This document shows, piece by piece, positions 1 to 6,210 of a stretch of 64,000 nt of DNA (within the stretch, counting starts at the first letter, position 1; the number at the start of each line of letters is the position of its first letter). Position numbers and translations under genes: made by a program. This DNA is from Salinimicrobium terrae DSM 17865 (GTDB lineage Bacteria; Bacteroidota; Bacteroidia; Flavobacteriales; Flavobacteriaceae). A model generated the notes under the pieces. It searched no databases and had not been told where the DNA came from. It saw nothing but the letters and a program-made list of their open reading frames with translations. Location of the stretch: NCBI RefSeq assembly GCF_000424665.1, contig NZ_KE384221.1:62001-126000 (forward strand). Direction: 5' to 3'.

Positions 1-1101
1 TAAAGTTTGCATAGACGTGAGGTTGGCGATCATCTCCACCAGGTGATTTTGGATCAACTGATAGGAGGCGATAGGCCTTCCAAATTGCTCTCTCTTCTTA
101 GTGTACTTCAGTGCACTTTCATAAGCTCCCCGGGCGCAGCCCACAGCCTGCCAGGCTACTCCGGCCCGGGTCATTCTCAGCACCTTGGCAGTGTCTCTGA
201 AGGATTCGGCTTTTTGAAGTCGGTCTTTCTCCTCAATTTTGCAATTTGTAAGGGTGATTAGGGCGTTCTGCACAATGCGCAGCGCCATTTTATCCTCCAT
301 CTTTTCAGCTTTAAAGCCCGGATTGTCTTTTTTAACCAGAAAACCTTTTACCTGATTAGAGTCTTCATCTCTGGCCCAGATCACGATCACATCGGCAAAA
401 GTGGCATTTCCAATCCATTTTTTCTGTCCGTTAAGTACCCAGTGCTCTCCGTCAAACTTACACGTGGTTTCAAGTCCGCCGGCTACTCCGCTTCCCACAT
501 TGGGTTCGGTAAGCCCAAATGCGCCTATCGCCTCCAGTCGCTGCATTTTTGGGAGCCACTCCTGTTTTTGTTCCTCACTTCCGCAGAGATAAATTGAGCC
601 CATCGCGAGACCGCTGTGAACTCCGAAAAAGGTGGAAATAGAAACATCTACCCGCGCGATCTCCTGCGCAATTATACCCTCCATTAAAAATGGCAGATTT
701 GGACAGCCATATCCTTCATACGGCACACCAACAATATTTAATTTTTTAAACTTATCAATGACTTCAAAAGGAAATTTAGCACGGTTCCAGTGGTCGTTGA
801 TCAATGGCCGCACCTCATCTTCCATAAAATTGCGCACCTTTAGTTGCAACTCGCGCTGTTCTTCGTTGAGCTTCAGGTCCAGATTATAGAAGTCACCGTC
901 TATGGGCGGAAGGTCACTCTGACCTTTCCTTCGTTTGGTCTTCAGCATTTTCATGAGTCCTTTGAGCTGATTTTCATCCAGCTGTCCCAGTGTCTGCATA
1001 GCTTCTGAAAGATCGATCTGTTTGTTGATCTTCGATAGTTGATCAAGGTCGATGTTCTTTAACAGGTTAATGGTATTCCTGACTTTTCCAAAGAAGGCCA
1101 T
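1..1101 (-). CDS. Acyl-CoA dehydrogenase family protein (C-terminus cut by window edge)
   Basis: FAD-dependent acyl-CoA dehydrogenase, oxidising an acyl-CoA thioester in fatty-acid or amino-acid breakdown. The frame is open from an ATG at 1099-1101 to the window edge, giving 367 residues without the C-terminus. An FAD-binding signature, FGLTEPNVGSG, lies at about residues 195-205. The C-terminal domain shows RAGVAWQAVGCARGAYE followed by KKREQFGRPI, which is most like glutaryl-CoA dehydrogenases. About 78 residues precede the first family-like segment (LNEEQRELQLKVRNFMEDEVRP). They are rich in Leu, Lys and Gln, look helical and are not part of the usual ~385-residue enzyme. The substrate cannot be assigned, and the catalytic Glu lies beyond the window. 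Confidence 0.85.
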   Translation of the reverse strand, partial: MAFFGKVRNTINLLKNIDLDQLSKINKQIDLSEAMQTLGQLDENQLKGLMKMLKTKRRKGQSDLPPIDGDFYNLDLKLNEEQRELQLKVRNFMEDEVRPLINDHWNRAKFPFEVIDKFKKLNIVGVPYEGYGCPNLPFLMEGIIAQEIARVDVSISTFFGVHSGLAMGSIYLCGSEEQKQEWLPKMQRLEAIGAFGLTEPNVGSGVAGGLETTCKFDGEHWVLNGQKKWIGNATFADVIVIWARDEDSNQVKGFLVKKDNPGFKAEKMEDKMALRIVQNALITLTNCKIEEKDRLQKAESFRDTAKVLRMTRAGVAWQAVGCARGAYESALKYTKKREQFGRPIASYQLIQNHLVEMIANLTSMQTL

Positions 1102-1476
1102 AATTTTATGTTTTTCTAAAAGTAGGGATTAAAGAAAAGGCAACTTGTTAAAGCTTTCTCAAACAGTATCAGGAATAAGCAGAAACTGCAGGAATAAGCG
1201 AAGATCCTGATGAATTTACAAATGAAACGCCTTTAATGGCTTATACCCGGTGTTGATCTCCAGGAGTGTCACATAAGGTTATGCAGATAATTCAATTGTA
1301 ATTTTAGATCATTTTTAATCCCTTTACCGTGGCCGTGGTATAAATTAGGTTAATTAAAACATATCGATCGGTTAAATAACAGCCTAATTAGCAAAGATTT
1401 AGCATGATTTATCTTGATATGAAATTTGTCGGTTGTAAATTTAGGAGACTGTAAAAAAATAAAAAAAAAGACTATT
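1102..1476. other. Intergenic region between divergent genes
   Basis: 375 bases separate the acyl-CoA dehydrogenase (leftward) from the SRPBCC gene (rightward), so the stretch should hold two divergent promoters. A rightward candidate lies at 1414-1443. The repeated words AGGAATAAGC around 1160-1200 are the only other pattern seen. I see no RNA gene or additional open reading frame that looks coding. Confidence 0.5.
1414..1443 (+). promoter_or_regulatory. Candidate Bacteroidota promoter (TTG-19-TAAATTTA)
   Basis: TTG at 1414-1416, a 19-bp spacer, then TAAATTTA at 1436-1443, one base off the TAnnTTTG -7 consensus. The transcript would begin near 1450. That rules out a TTG start at 1426 for the next gene and supports the ATG at 1477. 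Confidence 0.5.
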
Positions 1477-2265
1477 ATGGAAAAAGATCAAATGAAAAAT
1501 GATTTAAAAGAAAAAAGAACAAGAACCAGATTGTCCGGACAAGCCGCGCAGAACCTAAGGACCGGAGAAACAGGTTATATATCAGAAACTCAGGATTCCC
1601 CAATTTATGAACCGGGAAGTCCGGAAGTACGGGTGACCAGGGAATACAACAGGAATACAGAATCTGAAGATTCAAAAGGAAATTTCCTTAAAAAGATTTT
1701 GAGTGTGGCAGGAATAGTGGCCGGTGGTGCACTTATATATAAAGCTGTGAGGGGAAAAGGATCTTCCTCTAAAGGAACTGAAAATATTCAGCTTCATACA
1801 AAGCAGACAATAAAAAGAACGCCCGCAGAACTATATGCATATTGGAGGAACCTTGAAAATCTTCCAAATTTTATGAGCCACATTAAAGATATTAGGGAAA
1901 TTGATGAGAGAAGATCCATGTGGACTGCCGAGATTCCCGGCGGTGTTGGCACTATAGAATGGGAGGCAGTGATCGAACAGGATCGTCCAAACGAATATAT
2001 CTCCTGGAGATCAATTGCAGATGCGGACATTGAGAATGCGGGAGAGGTCCGATTTAAGCATGCTGCCGGAGGCCTGGAAACTATTGTGGAAACTACAATA
2101 TCCTATAATCCGCCTGCAGGAAAGGCAGGGGAGTACGCCGCTAAGTTATTCAATCCTGCTTTTGAAAAAATTGTAAAAAATGACCTGAAGCAGTTTAAAA
2201 AACATATGGAAGAAGGAGGAGAAGAAAAGTGGAGAAGTGAACCCACAGAGAGAATCATTTATTAA
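1477..2265 (+). CDS. SRPBCC (START-like) family protein with an N-terminal Gly/Ala membrane-like segment
   Basis: 262-residue protein. Residues 1-69 are polar and probably disordered. Residues 70-90 (FLKKILSVAGIVAGGALIYKA) form a short hydrophobic Gly/Ala-rich segment that could be a membrane or glycine-zipper helix. Residues ~108-248 look like an SRPBCC/polyketide-cyclase fold (KRTPAELYAYWRNLENLPNFM, then GTIEWEAVIEQDRPNEYISWRS). The family binds hydrophobic ligands, but no ligand can be inferred here. I chose the ATG at 1477, preceded by an A-rich tract, over an in-frame TTG at 1426. A strong terminator follows, so it is a single-gene transcript. Related proteins are often stress-linked membrane-associated cyclases; that is inference. 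Confidence 0.8.
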   Translation: MEKDQMKNDLKEKRTRTRLSGQAAQNLRTGETGYISETQDSPIYEPGSPEVRVTREYNRNTESEDSKGNFLKKILSVAGIVAGGALIYKAVRGKGSSSKGTENIQLHTKQTIKRTPAELYAYWRNLENLPNFMSHIKDIREIDERRSMWTAEIPGGVGTIEWEAVIEQDRPNEYISWRSIADADIENAGEVRFKHAAGGLETIVETTISYNPPAGKAGEYAAKLFNPAFEKIVKNDLKQFKKHMEEGGEEKWRSEPTERIIY

Positions 2266-2287
2266 TTAAGAATAACCCTCAAACTTC

Positions 2288-2322
2288 AAAAGCCTTAGAA
2301 TATTCACTTCTAAGGCTTTTTT
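2288..2322 (+). terminator. Intrinsic terminator of the SRPBCC gene
   Basis: AAAAGCCTTAGAA pairs perfectly with TTCTAAGGCTTTT across a 7-nt loop, followed by a T run. It starts 22 nt after the stop codon. Confidence 0.9.
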
Positions 2323-2386
2323 ATTGTTTTCCCATGAAAATTACTTTCTGAAGCTTTCTTTCGATTCGGTTTTAATTTAATTGAAT

Positions 2387-2394
2387 TAACTTCG
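2387..2394 (+). promoter_or_regulatory. -7 promoter element TAACTTCG
   Basis: TAACTTCG, one base from TAnnTTTG, lies 19 nt before the ATG of the PH-domain gene. No well-placed TTG -33 element is obvious. Confidence 0.4.
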
Positions 2395-2413
2395 CTTTTC
2401 AAAGTTAAAAAAT

Positions 2414-2794
2414 ATGGGAATATTATCATCATTAATGGGCAATGCGGGAGCAGTTGCTAAAGAAAAACTAACGGCTGAATACGGTCAACTGCTGTCTCCC
2501 AATGAACAAATCGAAGTCGGATTTAAGCTGATAAGAGATACATTTATATTTACCGATAAAAGACTTATCCTTGTGAACAAACAGGGTCTTACAGGAAGGA
2601 AAACAGAATATCTTTCCGTTACCTACAAAAGCATTTCACGGTTTAGTATTGAAACTGCAGGAACTTTTGATCTTGATGCAGAACTTAAGATCTGGATCTC
2701 AGGTGAACAGCAACCAAGTATCTCCCAAAGGTTCAATAAATCTGTCAATGTTTATGAGGTGCAGCAACTACTGGCTACCTATGTTCTGAAATAA
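2414..2794 (+). CDS. PH-domain-containing protein (bacterial PH, bPH_1-like)
   Basis: 126 residues. After ~25 N-terminal residues the protein shows a pattern of bacterial PH domains: EQIEVGFKLIRDTFIFTDKR LILVNKQGLTGRKTEYLSV, strand-rich, then YKSISRFSIETAGTFDLDAELKIWI and a C-terminal helix (YEVQQLLATYVL). There is no signal peptide or membrane helix, so it should be cytoplasmic. Small proteins of this family are widespread and mostly uncharacterised; ligand and partner are unknown. It is a stand-alone gene with its own -7 element and a terminator directly downstream, convergent with metK. Confidence 0.8.
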   Translation: MGILSSLMGNAGAVAKEKLTAEYGQLLSPNEQIEVGFKLIRDTFIFTDKRLILVNKQGLTGRKTEYLSVTYKSISRFSIETAGTFDLDAELKIWISGEQQPSISQRFNKSVNVYEVQQLLATYVLK

Positions 2795-2810
2795 AATTTC
2801 GGCTTAATAA

Positions 2811-2843
2811 AAAAACCCGGAGCAGATGCTCGGGGTTTTTTAT
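2811..2843. terminator. Intrinsic terminator between convergent genes
   Basis: AAAAACCCGGAGC and GCTCGGGGTTTTT form a hairpin with one mismatch and flanking A and T runs. It could stop transcription from both sides, the PH-domain gene from the left and metK from the right. Confidence 0.8.
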
Positions 2844-2891
2844 ATAGACTGGAACCTCTCCAGGATTCCCGTAACTCATTTATTTTGTATA

Positions 2892-4148
2892 CTAAATATT
2901 AAACTCCTTCTTCACCTTTTCCACGAAATCAAGTTCCTCCCAGGTAAACAGGTTTACTTCAATAGTTTTTTCTCCGTTATAGGGACTTCTAAAAACTTTT
3001 CTTTCAGTCCGTGGCTCTTTTCCGAAGTGACCATAAGCTGAGGTTTCCCGGTAAATAGGATTTCTAAGGCCAAGTCTTTCTTCGATAGCCGCAGGTCTCA
3101 TGTCAAAGATCTCCAGTATTTTCTTAGCGATCTCCCCGTGACTCAATTCAACTTTTTTGGTGCCGTAGGTTTCGACCAGCAAAGAAGTAGGTTCCACCAC
3201 ACCAATTGCATAGGAAACCTGGATCAACACCTCGTCGGCCACGCCTGCAGCTACAAGGTTCTTGGCGATATGTCTTGCTGCATAAGCTGCAGAGCGATCT
3301 ACTTTACTTGGATCTTTTCCTGAAAATGCTCCCCCGCCATGCGCTCCTTTTCCGCCGTAGGTATCTACGATAATTTTTCTTCCTGTGAGCCCTGTGTCGC
3401 CGTGAGGTCCTCCAATCACGAATTTTCCCGTAGGGTTAATATGATATTTGATCTGGTCGTTGAACAACTTCTGAACATACTCCGGAAGCTGTGCCTGCAC
3501 CCTTGGAATAAGTATTTCAATAATGTCTTTTTTGATCTTGTCCAGCATACGCTTGTCATCCTCGTCAAATTCATCATGCTGGGTAGAAACTACGATAGCC
3601 TCAATTCGTTGAGGCACATTATCGTCGCTGTACTCAATGGTTACCTGGCTTTTGGAATCGGGTCGCAGATAGGGAATATCATTATTTTCACGACGTAATT
3701 TTGCCAGTTCGACAAGAATTTTGTGGGAGATATCGAGAGCCAGCGGCATGTAATTTGAAGTTTCTTTGGTAGCGTAGCCAAACATCATTCCCTGGTCACC
3801 TGCACCCTGTTCTTCTTTTTTACCACGATCAACCCCCTGGTTAATATCCTGGGACTGTTCATGAATAAGAGAGATTACCCCACAGGAATCTCCGCTGAAT
3901 TTGTACGCTCCTTTAGTATAGCCTATGTCATTGATCACATCCCTCGCGATGGTTTGCACATCAAGGTAAGTATCACTTTTTACCTCGCCTGCAAGTACCA
4001 CCTGTCCGGTAGTCACAAGTGTTTCACAGGCAACTTTTGATTCAGGATCAAAGGCAAGAAAATTGTCTAAAAGGGTATCGCTAATCTGATCTGCAACTTT
4101 GTCGGGGTGGCCTTCAGAAACACTTTCTGAAGTAAATAAATATGGCAT
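2892..4148 (-). CDS. metK: S-adenosylmethionine synthase
   Basis: Makes S-adenosylmethionine from methionine and ATP in the cytosol. 418 residues, somewhat longer than the ~384-residue E. coli enzyme. The N-terminal ATP-binding EGHPDK is at 12-17, the signature GAGDQGMMFGYA starts at 115, HGD is at 249-251, and the P-loop-like GGGAFSGKDPSKVDRSAAY starts at 271. An ATG start is preceded closely by GGAG. Transcription appears to start ~125 nt upstream at a TACATTTG promoter and passes through a SAM-II type riboswitch (4208-4262), so the product should repress its own synthesis. It stands alone and is not part of the nearby methionine operon. Confidence 0.98.
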   Translation of the reverse strand: MPYLFTSESVSEGHPDKVADQISDTLLDNFLAFDPESKVACETLVTTGQVVLAGEVKSDTYLDVQTIARDVINDIGYTKGAYKFSGDSCGVISLIHEQSQDINQGVDRGKKEEQGAGDQGMMFGYATKETSNYMPLALDISHKILVELAKLRRENNDIPYLRPDSKSQVTIEYSDDNVPQRIEAIVVSTQHDEFDEDDKRMLDKIKKDIIEILIPRVQAQLPEYVQKLFNDQIKYHINPTGKFVIGGPHGDTGLTGRKIIVDTYGGKGAHGGGAFSGKDPSKVDRSAAYAARHIAKNLVAAGVADEVLIQVSYAIGVVEPTSLLVETYGTKKVELSHGEIAKKILEIFDMRPAAIEERLGLRNPIYRETSAYGHFGKEPRTERKVFRSPYNGEKTIEVNLFTWEELDFVEKVKKEFNI

Positions 4149-4207
4149 GCTCCTTCGTTTTTAAAGATTTAAATTTTAAGAAGAAATTTGACGTGAAGCG
4201 CTAGAGG

Positions 4208-4262
4208 AGTTGTCACTGCTTTAGCATTTTTAAGGGTTGCAATCAGTCAAATTTTTCCCTGT
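4208..4262 (-). promoter_or_regulatory. SAM-II (SAM-alpha) riboswitch upstream of metK
   Basis: Read on the minus strand, the leader contains AGGG, an A/T-rich loop with TTTGACTGATTGCAA, then CCCT, then AAAAATGCTAAAGCAGT. This is the SAM-II layout as I know it: a short P1 (AGGG/CCCT), a long loop ending in GATTGCAA, and a 3' segment with GCTAAAG that folds back into the loop as a pseudoknot (ACTG with CAGT). The class is known from Alphaproteobacteria and Bacteroidota upstream of methionine and SAM genes. Placement in the 5' UTR of metK fits feedback by SAM. Identification is by eye, without a covariance search. Confidence 0.78.
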
Positions 4263-4274
4263 GATTATCATTAG

Positions 4275-4282
4275 CAAATGTA
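4275..4282 (-). promoter_or_regulatory. -7 promoter element TACATTTG of metK
   Basis: On the minus strand TACATTTG matches TAnnTTTG exactly and lies just upstream of the riboswitch, placing the transcript start at its 5' edge. No clear TTG -33 element is seen. Confidence 0.55.
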
Positions 4283-4356
4283 GAAAATTAAAATTAAACA
4301 TGCCTCGAGCTTTAACTTCTTTTTGAGCACTTTTTATTGGCCAATACAGGTCATAA

Positions 4357-4394
4357 AAAAAGGCTTTTTTGGGAACTTCCAAAAAAGCCTTTTC
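4357..4394 (-). terminator. Intrinsic terminator of the outer-membrane barrel gene
   Basis: AAAAAGGCTTTTTTGG pairs with CCAAAAAAGCCTTTT around a 6-nt loop, with a T run on the minus strand. It lies ~23 nt beyond the stop of the gene at 4417-5049 and upstream of the metK promoter. Confidence 0.85.
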
Positions 4395-4416
4395 TAAAAG
4401 GGTCATTCTTAAATTA

Positions 4417-5049
4417 TTAGAATTGATCAACAGTGTCTTCTGCCTGAGATCGTGAAATGAATACCTGTATTCCAAGGTTTATTCCCAGGGAGTGCGTATA
4501 ATTATCACTTCCAACACCGGTTAGCCCGTTGTATTTTACACTTGCATCAAGGGCAACGGAATCATTTAAGAAAAGGGAATAACCCGGTCCAAAACCAAAA
4601 GTGAAACCGTTGGTAGACTCAGCATCCTCGATATTAACTCCGGCTAAACCTGCATTAGTTTCAATGAAAAATTGTCCCGCTGGAATTTCATCACCAAGAT
4701 CAATATCGGACGGAGTCAGATAAAATCTACTAAATCCTTGTACTCCATAAGTGAAAGTATTGCTGGTGATATCATCTTTTCCTTCCGCGTTATCATAACC
4801 CAGGTTTACGATAGCACCAACAACAAACGCGTCATTAAGAAAGTATCCTATTTTTGGACTCACTCCAATGTTATATCCTGAATTTTCATCCAATCCTAAA
4901 TTAAATCCAAAAAGTCCATTGGTAGTTGTTGTGGAAATACCACTCCCAATATCGGCTCCAAGCATGATGTTCCCCTCTTCTAATTGTGCATGAGAGGTGT
5001 TTGAAAAACCAACAATCATTAATGCTGCTAATAGTAAAATCTTTTTCAT
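4417..5049 (-). CDS. Small outer-membrane beta-barrel protein
   Basis: 210 residues with a clear signal peptide (MKKILLLAALMIVGFSNTSHA, cleavage before Gln22). The mature part is built of alternating amphipathic strands separated by short turns, for example IGVSPKIGYFLNDAFVVGAIV and NGFTFGFGPGYSLFLNDSVAL, as in OmpA/OprF-like or PF13505-type 8-stranded barrels. It ends in ...LGINLGIQVFISRSQAEDTVDQF, so the usual terminal aromatic lies only at the very end. No periplasmic peptidoglycan-binding domain is present. Transport or structural function is unknown. It is monocistronic, with its own -7 element and terminator. Confidence 0.85.
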   Translation of the reverse strand: MKKILLLAALMIVGFSNTSHAQLEEGNIMLGADIGSGISTTTTNGLFGFNLGLDENSGYNIGVSPKIGYFLNDAFVVGAIVNLGYDNAEGKDDITSNTFTYGVQGFSRFYLTPSDIDLGDEIPAGQFFIETNAGLAGVNIEDAESTNGFTFGFGPGYSLFLNDSVALDASVKYNGLTGVGSDNYTHSLGINLGIQVFISRSQAEDTVDQF

Positions 5050-5073
5050 AGTTCTTGTTTTTAAAAATTTCTC

Positions 5074-5081
5074 CGAAGGTA
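5074..5081 (-). promoter_or_regulatory. -7 promoter element TACCTTCG of the OMP gene
   Basis: On the minus strand TACCTTCG, one base from TAnnTTTG, sits 24 nt before the ATG at 5049. Confidence 0.4.
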
Positions 5082-5211
5082 AGAACCATGTTCCCTTACC
5101 AGAAAATTATTAATACTATTTAATAGCTTTTTCACGATTTTTTATGAGCTGAGGCCTAGTTTTTCCTACATTTTAAGGAAAAAATAGTCTTTTTCAGGAT
5201 AATTATTTCTT

Positions 5212-5330
5212 TTTGGGCGCTCCGCCGCGTCCTCCCGTTCTTGGCGTCAGGCTTTCGCGGGTCGCTTTCCCAAACCTCCCGGTTTGGTAAGAGCTCCAAC
5301 AACCGCTCTATACTTAGCGCATCTCTCAAT
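5212..5330. repeat. GC-rich structured intergenic element
   Basis: A ~120-bp block much richer in G+C than its AT-rich surroundings (first 50 bases almost all GC). It contains a perfect 7-bp hairpin, CCAAACC-TCCC-GGTTTGG, at 5270-5287. Several frames are open through it on the minus strand, but none has a start codon or a plausible protein. It begins with TTTTTGGGCGCTCC and ends with CTTAGCGC. That layout resembles mobile intergenic repeats I associate with flavobacterial genomes, though I cannot confirm a family match. Between it and the promoter at 5488 lies an AT-rich stretch without identifiable features. Confidence 0.4.
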
Positions 5331-5487
5331 GAACAATTAGCAATGATTAATTCACAACGAATATCTTTTTCTCGCCCGGCTGGCAGGAATCGAGTGATCC
5401 TACGACATTTCTAAATCCGTGACTTTAGATTCCTCTACCCTGCGAGAGCCTGTCAATCCTCAAAAAATTAAATTAATCTGAATTTTA

Positions 5488-5520
5488 TTTGTTCCTTACA
5501 TTTTTCTGTCGTTAACTTTG
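5488..5520 (+). promoter_or_regulatory. Promoter of the methionine operon leader
   Basis: TTTG at 5488-5491, a 21-bp spacer, and TAACTTTG at 5513-5520, an exact TAnnTTTG. The transcript would begin near 5527, just ahead of the first leader ORF. No second convincing promoter is seen between the two attenuators, so both should lie in one leader RNA. Confidence 0.75.
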
Positions 5521-5539
5521 TCACAGAACAAACCGAGAA

Positions 5540-5608
5540 ATGAACCAGGTAATTTGTAATATGATGTGTATGATGTGGAGAAACTCTGCAGCGCGTCCTA
5601 TTGCATGA
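5540..5608 (+). CDS. Met/Cys-rich leader peptide 1 (22 aa)
   Basis: ATG to TGA, 22 codons. The peptide begins MNQVICNMMCMMW, so codons 6-12 are four Met, two Cys and one Asn. It is followed 22 nt later by a strong intrinsic terminator. Codons 17-18 contain GCAGCG (5588-5593), which can pair with CGCTGC (5637-5642) in the 5' arm of that terminator. In the usual attenuation logic, a ribosome stalled on Met or Cys codons leaves GCAGCG free to disrupt the terminator. A ribosome reaching the TGA at 5606-5608 covers it, and transcription ends. The peptide itself probably has no function. Downstream genes make methionine, which fits. Confidence 0.88.
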   Translation: MNQVICNMMCMMWRNSAARPIA

Positions 5609-5630
5609 ATCTGAAAATGATAAAATTGTA

Positions 5631-5660
5631 AAAAGCCGCTGCCACCGCAGCGGCTTTTTT
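5631..5660 (+). terminator. Attenuator terminator 1 of the methionine operon
   Basis: A perfect 12-bp stem, AAAAGCCGCTGC with GCAGCGGCTTTT, a 4-nt loop (CACC) and a T run. Its 5' arm is also complementary to GCAGCG inside leader ORF 1, giving a mutually exclusive antiterminator. Confidence 0.92.
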
Positions 5661-5685
5661 GTTTAATACAAATTCGAATTAATGA

Positions 5686-5712
5686 GGTGCCAAAAATGGC
5701 ATTTTTGGAACC
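5686..5712. repeat. Dispersed palindromic element, copy A
   Basis: GGTGCC, then the near-perfect palindrome CAAAAATGGCATTTTTG (5691-5707), then GAACC. The same 27-bp unit recurs inverted at 18041-18067 with 24 of 27 identities, and related copies lie at 34956-34979, 32849-32876 and 31731-31751. Here it falls between the two Met/Cys attenuators. Confidence 0.7.
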
Positions 5713-5749
5713 TTTTAAAATTGAGGTGGGGATCAACCACAATTTCAAG

Positions 5750-5836
5750 ATGAGAAATAAACAGACAGTAACTATGATAATGTGTTGTATGATGATGTGC
5801 ATGATGTCACACCACTCCGCTATTGCCAAGAGATAA
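5750..5836 (+). CDS. Met/Cys-rich leader peptide 2 (28 aa)
   Basis: ATG to TAA, 28 codons. Codons 8-20 read TMIMCCMMMCMMS: seven Met and three Cys within eleven consecutive codons (9-19). GCCAAGAGAT at 5825-5834, the last codons plus stop, is complementary with small interruptions to the 5' arm ATCCCTTTGGC of the terminator at 5867-5902. The last Met codon is 18 nt upstream of this segment, so a ribosome stalled on Met/Cys leaves it exposed while one at the stop codon hides it. The word ATGATGTGyATGATGT is shared with leader 1, which suggests duplication of one ancestral attenuator. The two leaders stand in series before metY. Confidence 0.9.
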   Translation: MRNKQTVTMIMCCMMMCMMSHHSAIAKR

Positions 5837-5866
5837 GGATCTAATTTAGTTATATATCCAGTTACT

Positions 5867-5902
5867 AAAATCCCTTTGGCAAGCCGGCCAAGGGGATTTT
5901 TT
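5867..5902 (+). terminator. Attenuator terminator 2 of the methionine operon
   Basis: AAAATCCCTTTGGC pairs with GCCAAGGGGATTTT (one G-T wobble) around a short loop, followed by a T run. The 5' arm can alternatively pair with the end of leader ORF 2. Confidence 0.9.
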
Positions 5903-6210
5903 TCTTGAAAAACCATTTTTGTAAAATGAACATAGCAATGAACAATATAAAATAATCAGTCACCAATAAGTAAAAGATAACAACAGAGGAAACCTGATGG
6001 GATCTTTTCTCCCGAAAGAAAATGGGCTGTCGAAATAACAAAAAAACCGCAACGGATCACATGCAACGTGAAACAATATCGAATGCCACCTCGAGCGGAG
6101 TCGAGAGGTCTTGAACAACAAAGAATAAATAATAAACAACATCCGATTAACCTTTAACAATTAACAAATAACAAATAACCATTAACCTTTATTCCTTAAA
6201 CATTAGAAAA
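5903..6210 (+). other. Untranslated leader between attenuator 2 and metY
   Basis: About 300 bases without a plausible gene. It holds a small inverted repeat, CTCGA-GCGGAG-TCGAG (6090-6105), and an AT-rich tract near 6150-6195 made of repeated TTAACAA/TAACAAATAAC words just before the metY start. I find no SAM-II-like sequence here (no GATTGCAA or GCTAAAG) and no clear extra promoter. Confidence 0.5.

Noticed and set aside
5220-5440. Open minus-strand frame and tRNA-like words in the GC-rich block
   Set aside because: No start codon, no protein-like homology by eye, and the pieces cannot be folded into a cloverleaf.
5521-5916. 131-codon open frame on the minus strand across the methionine leader
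   Set aside because: It is antisense to both Met/Cys leader ORFs and both terminators; its Ile/Leu-rich product resembles no protein and is a by-product of the leader codons.
5903-6210. Third attenuator or a SAM riboswitch before metY
   Set aside because: No terminator hairpin with T run, no Met/Cys-rich ORF and no SAM-II core sequences found.
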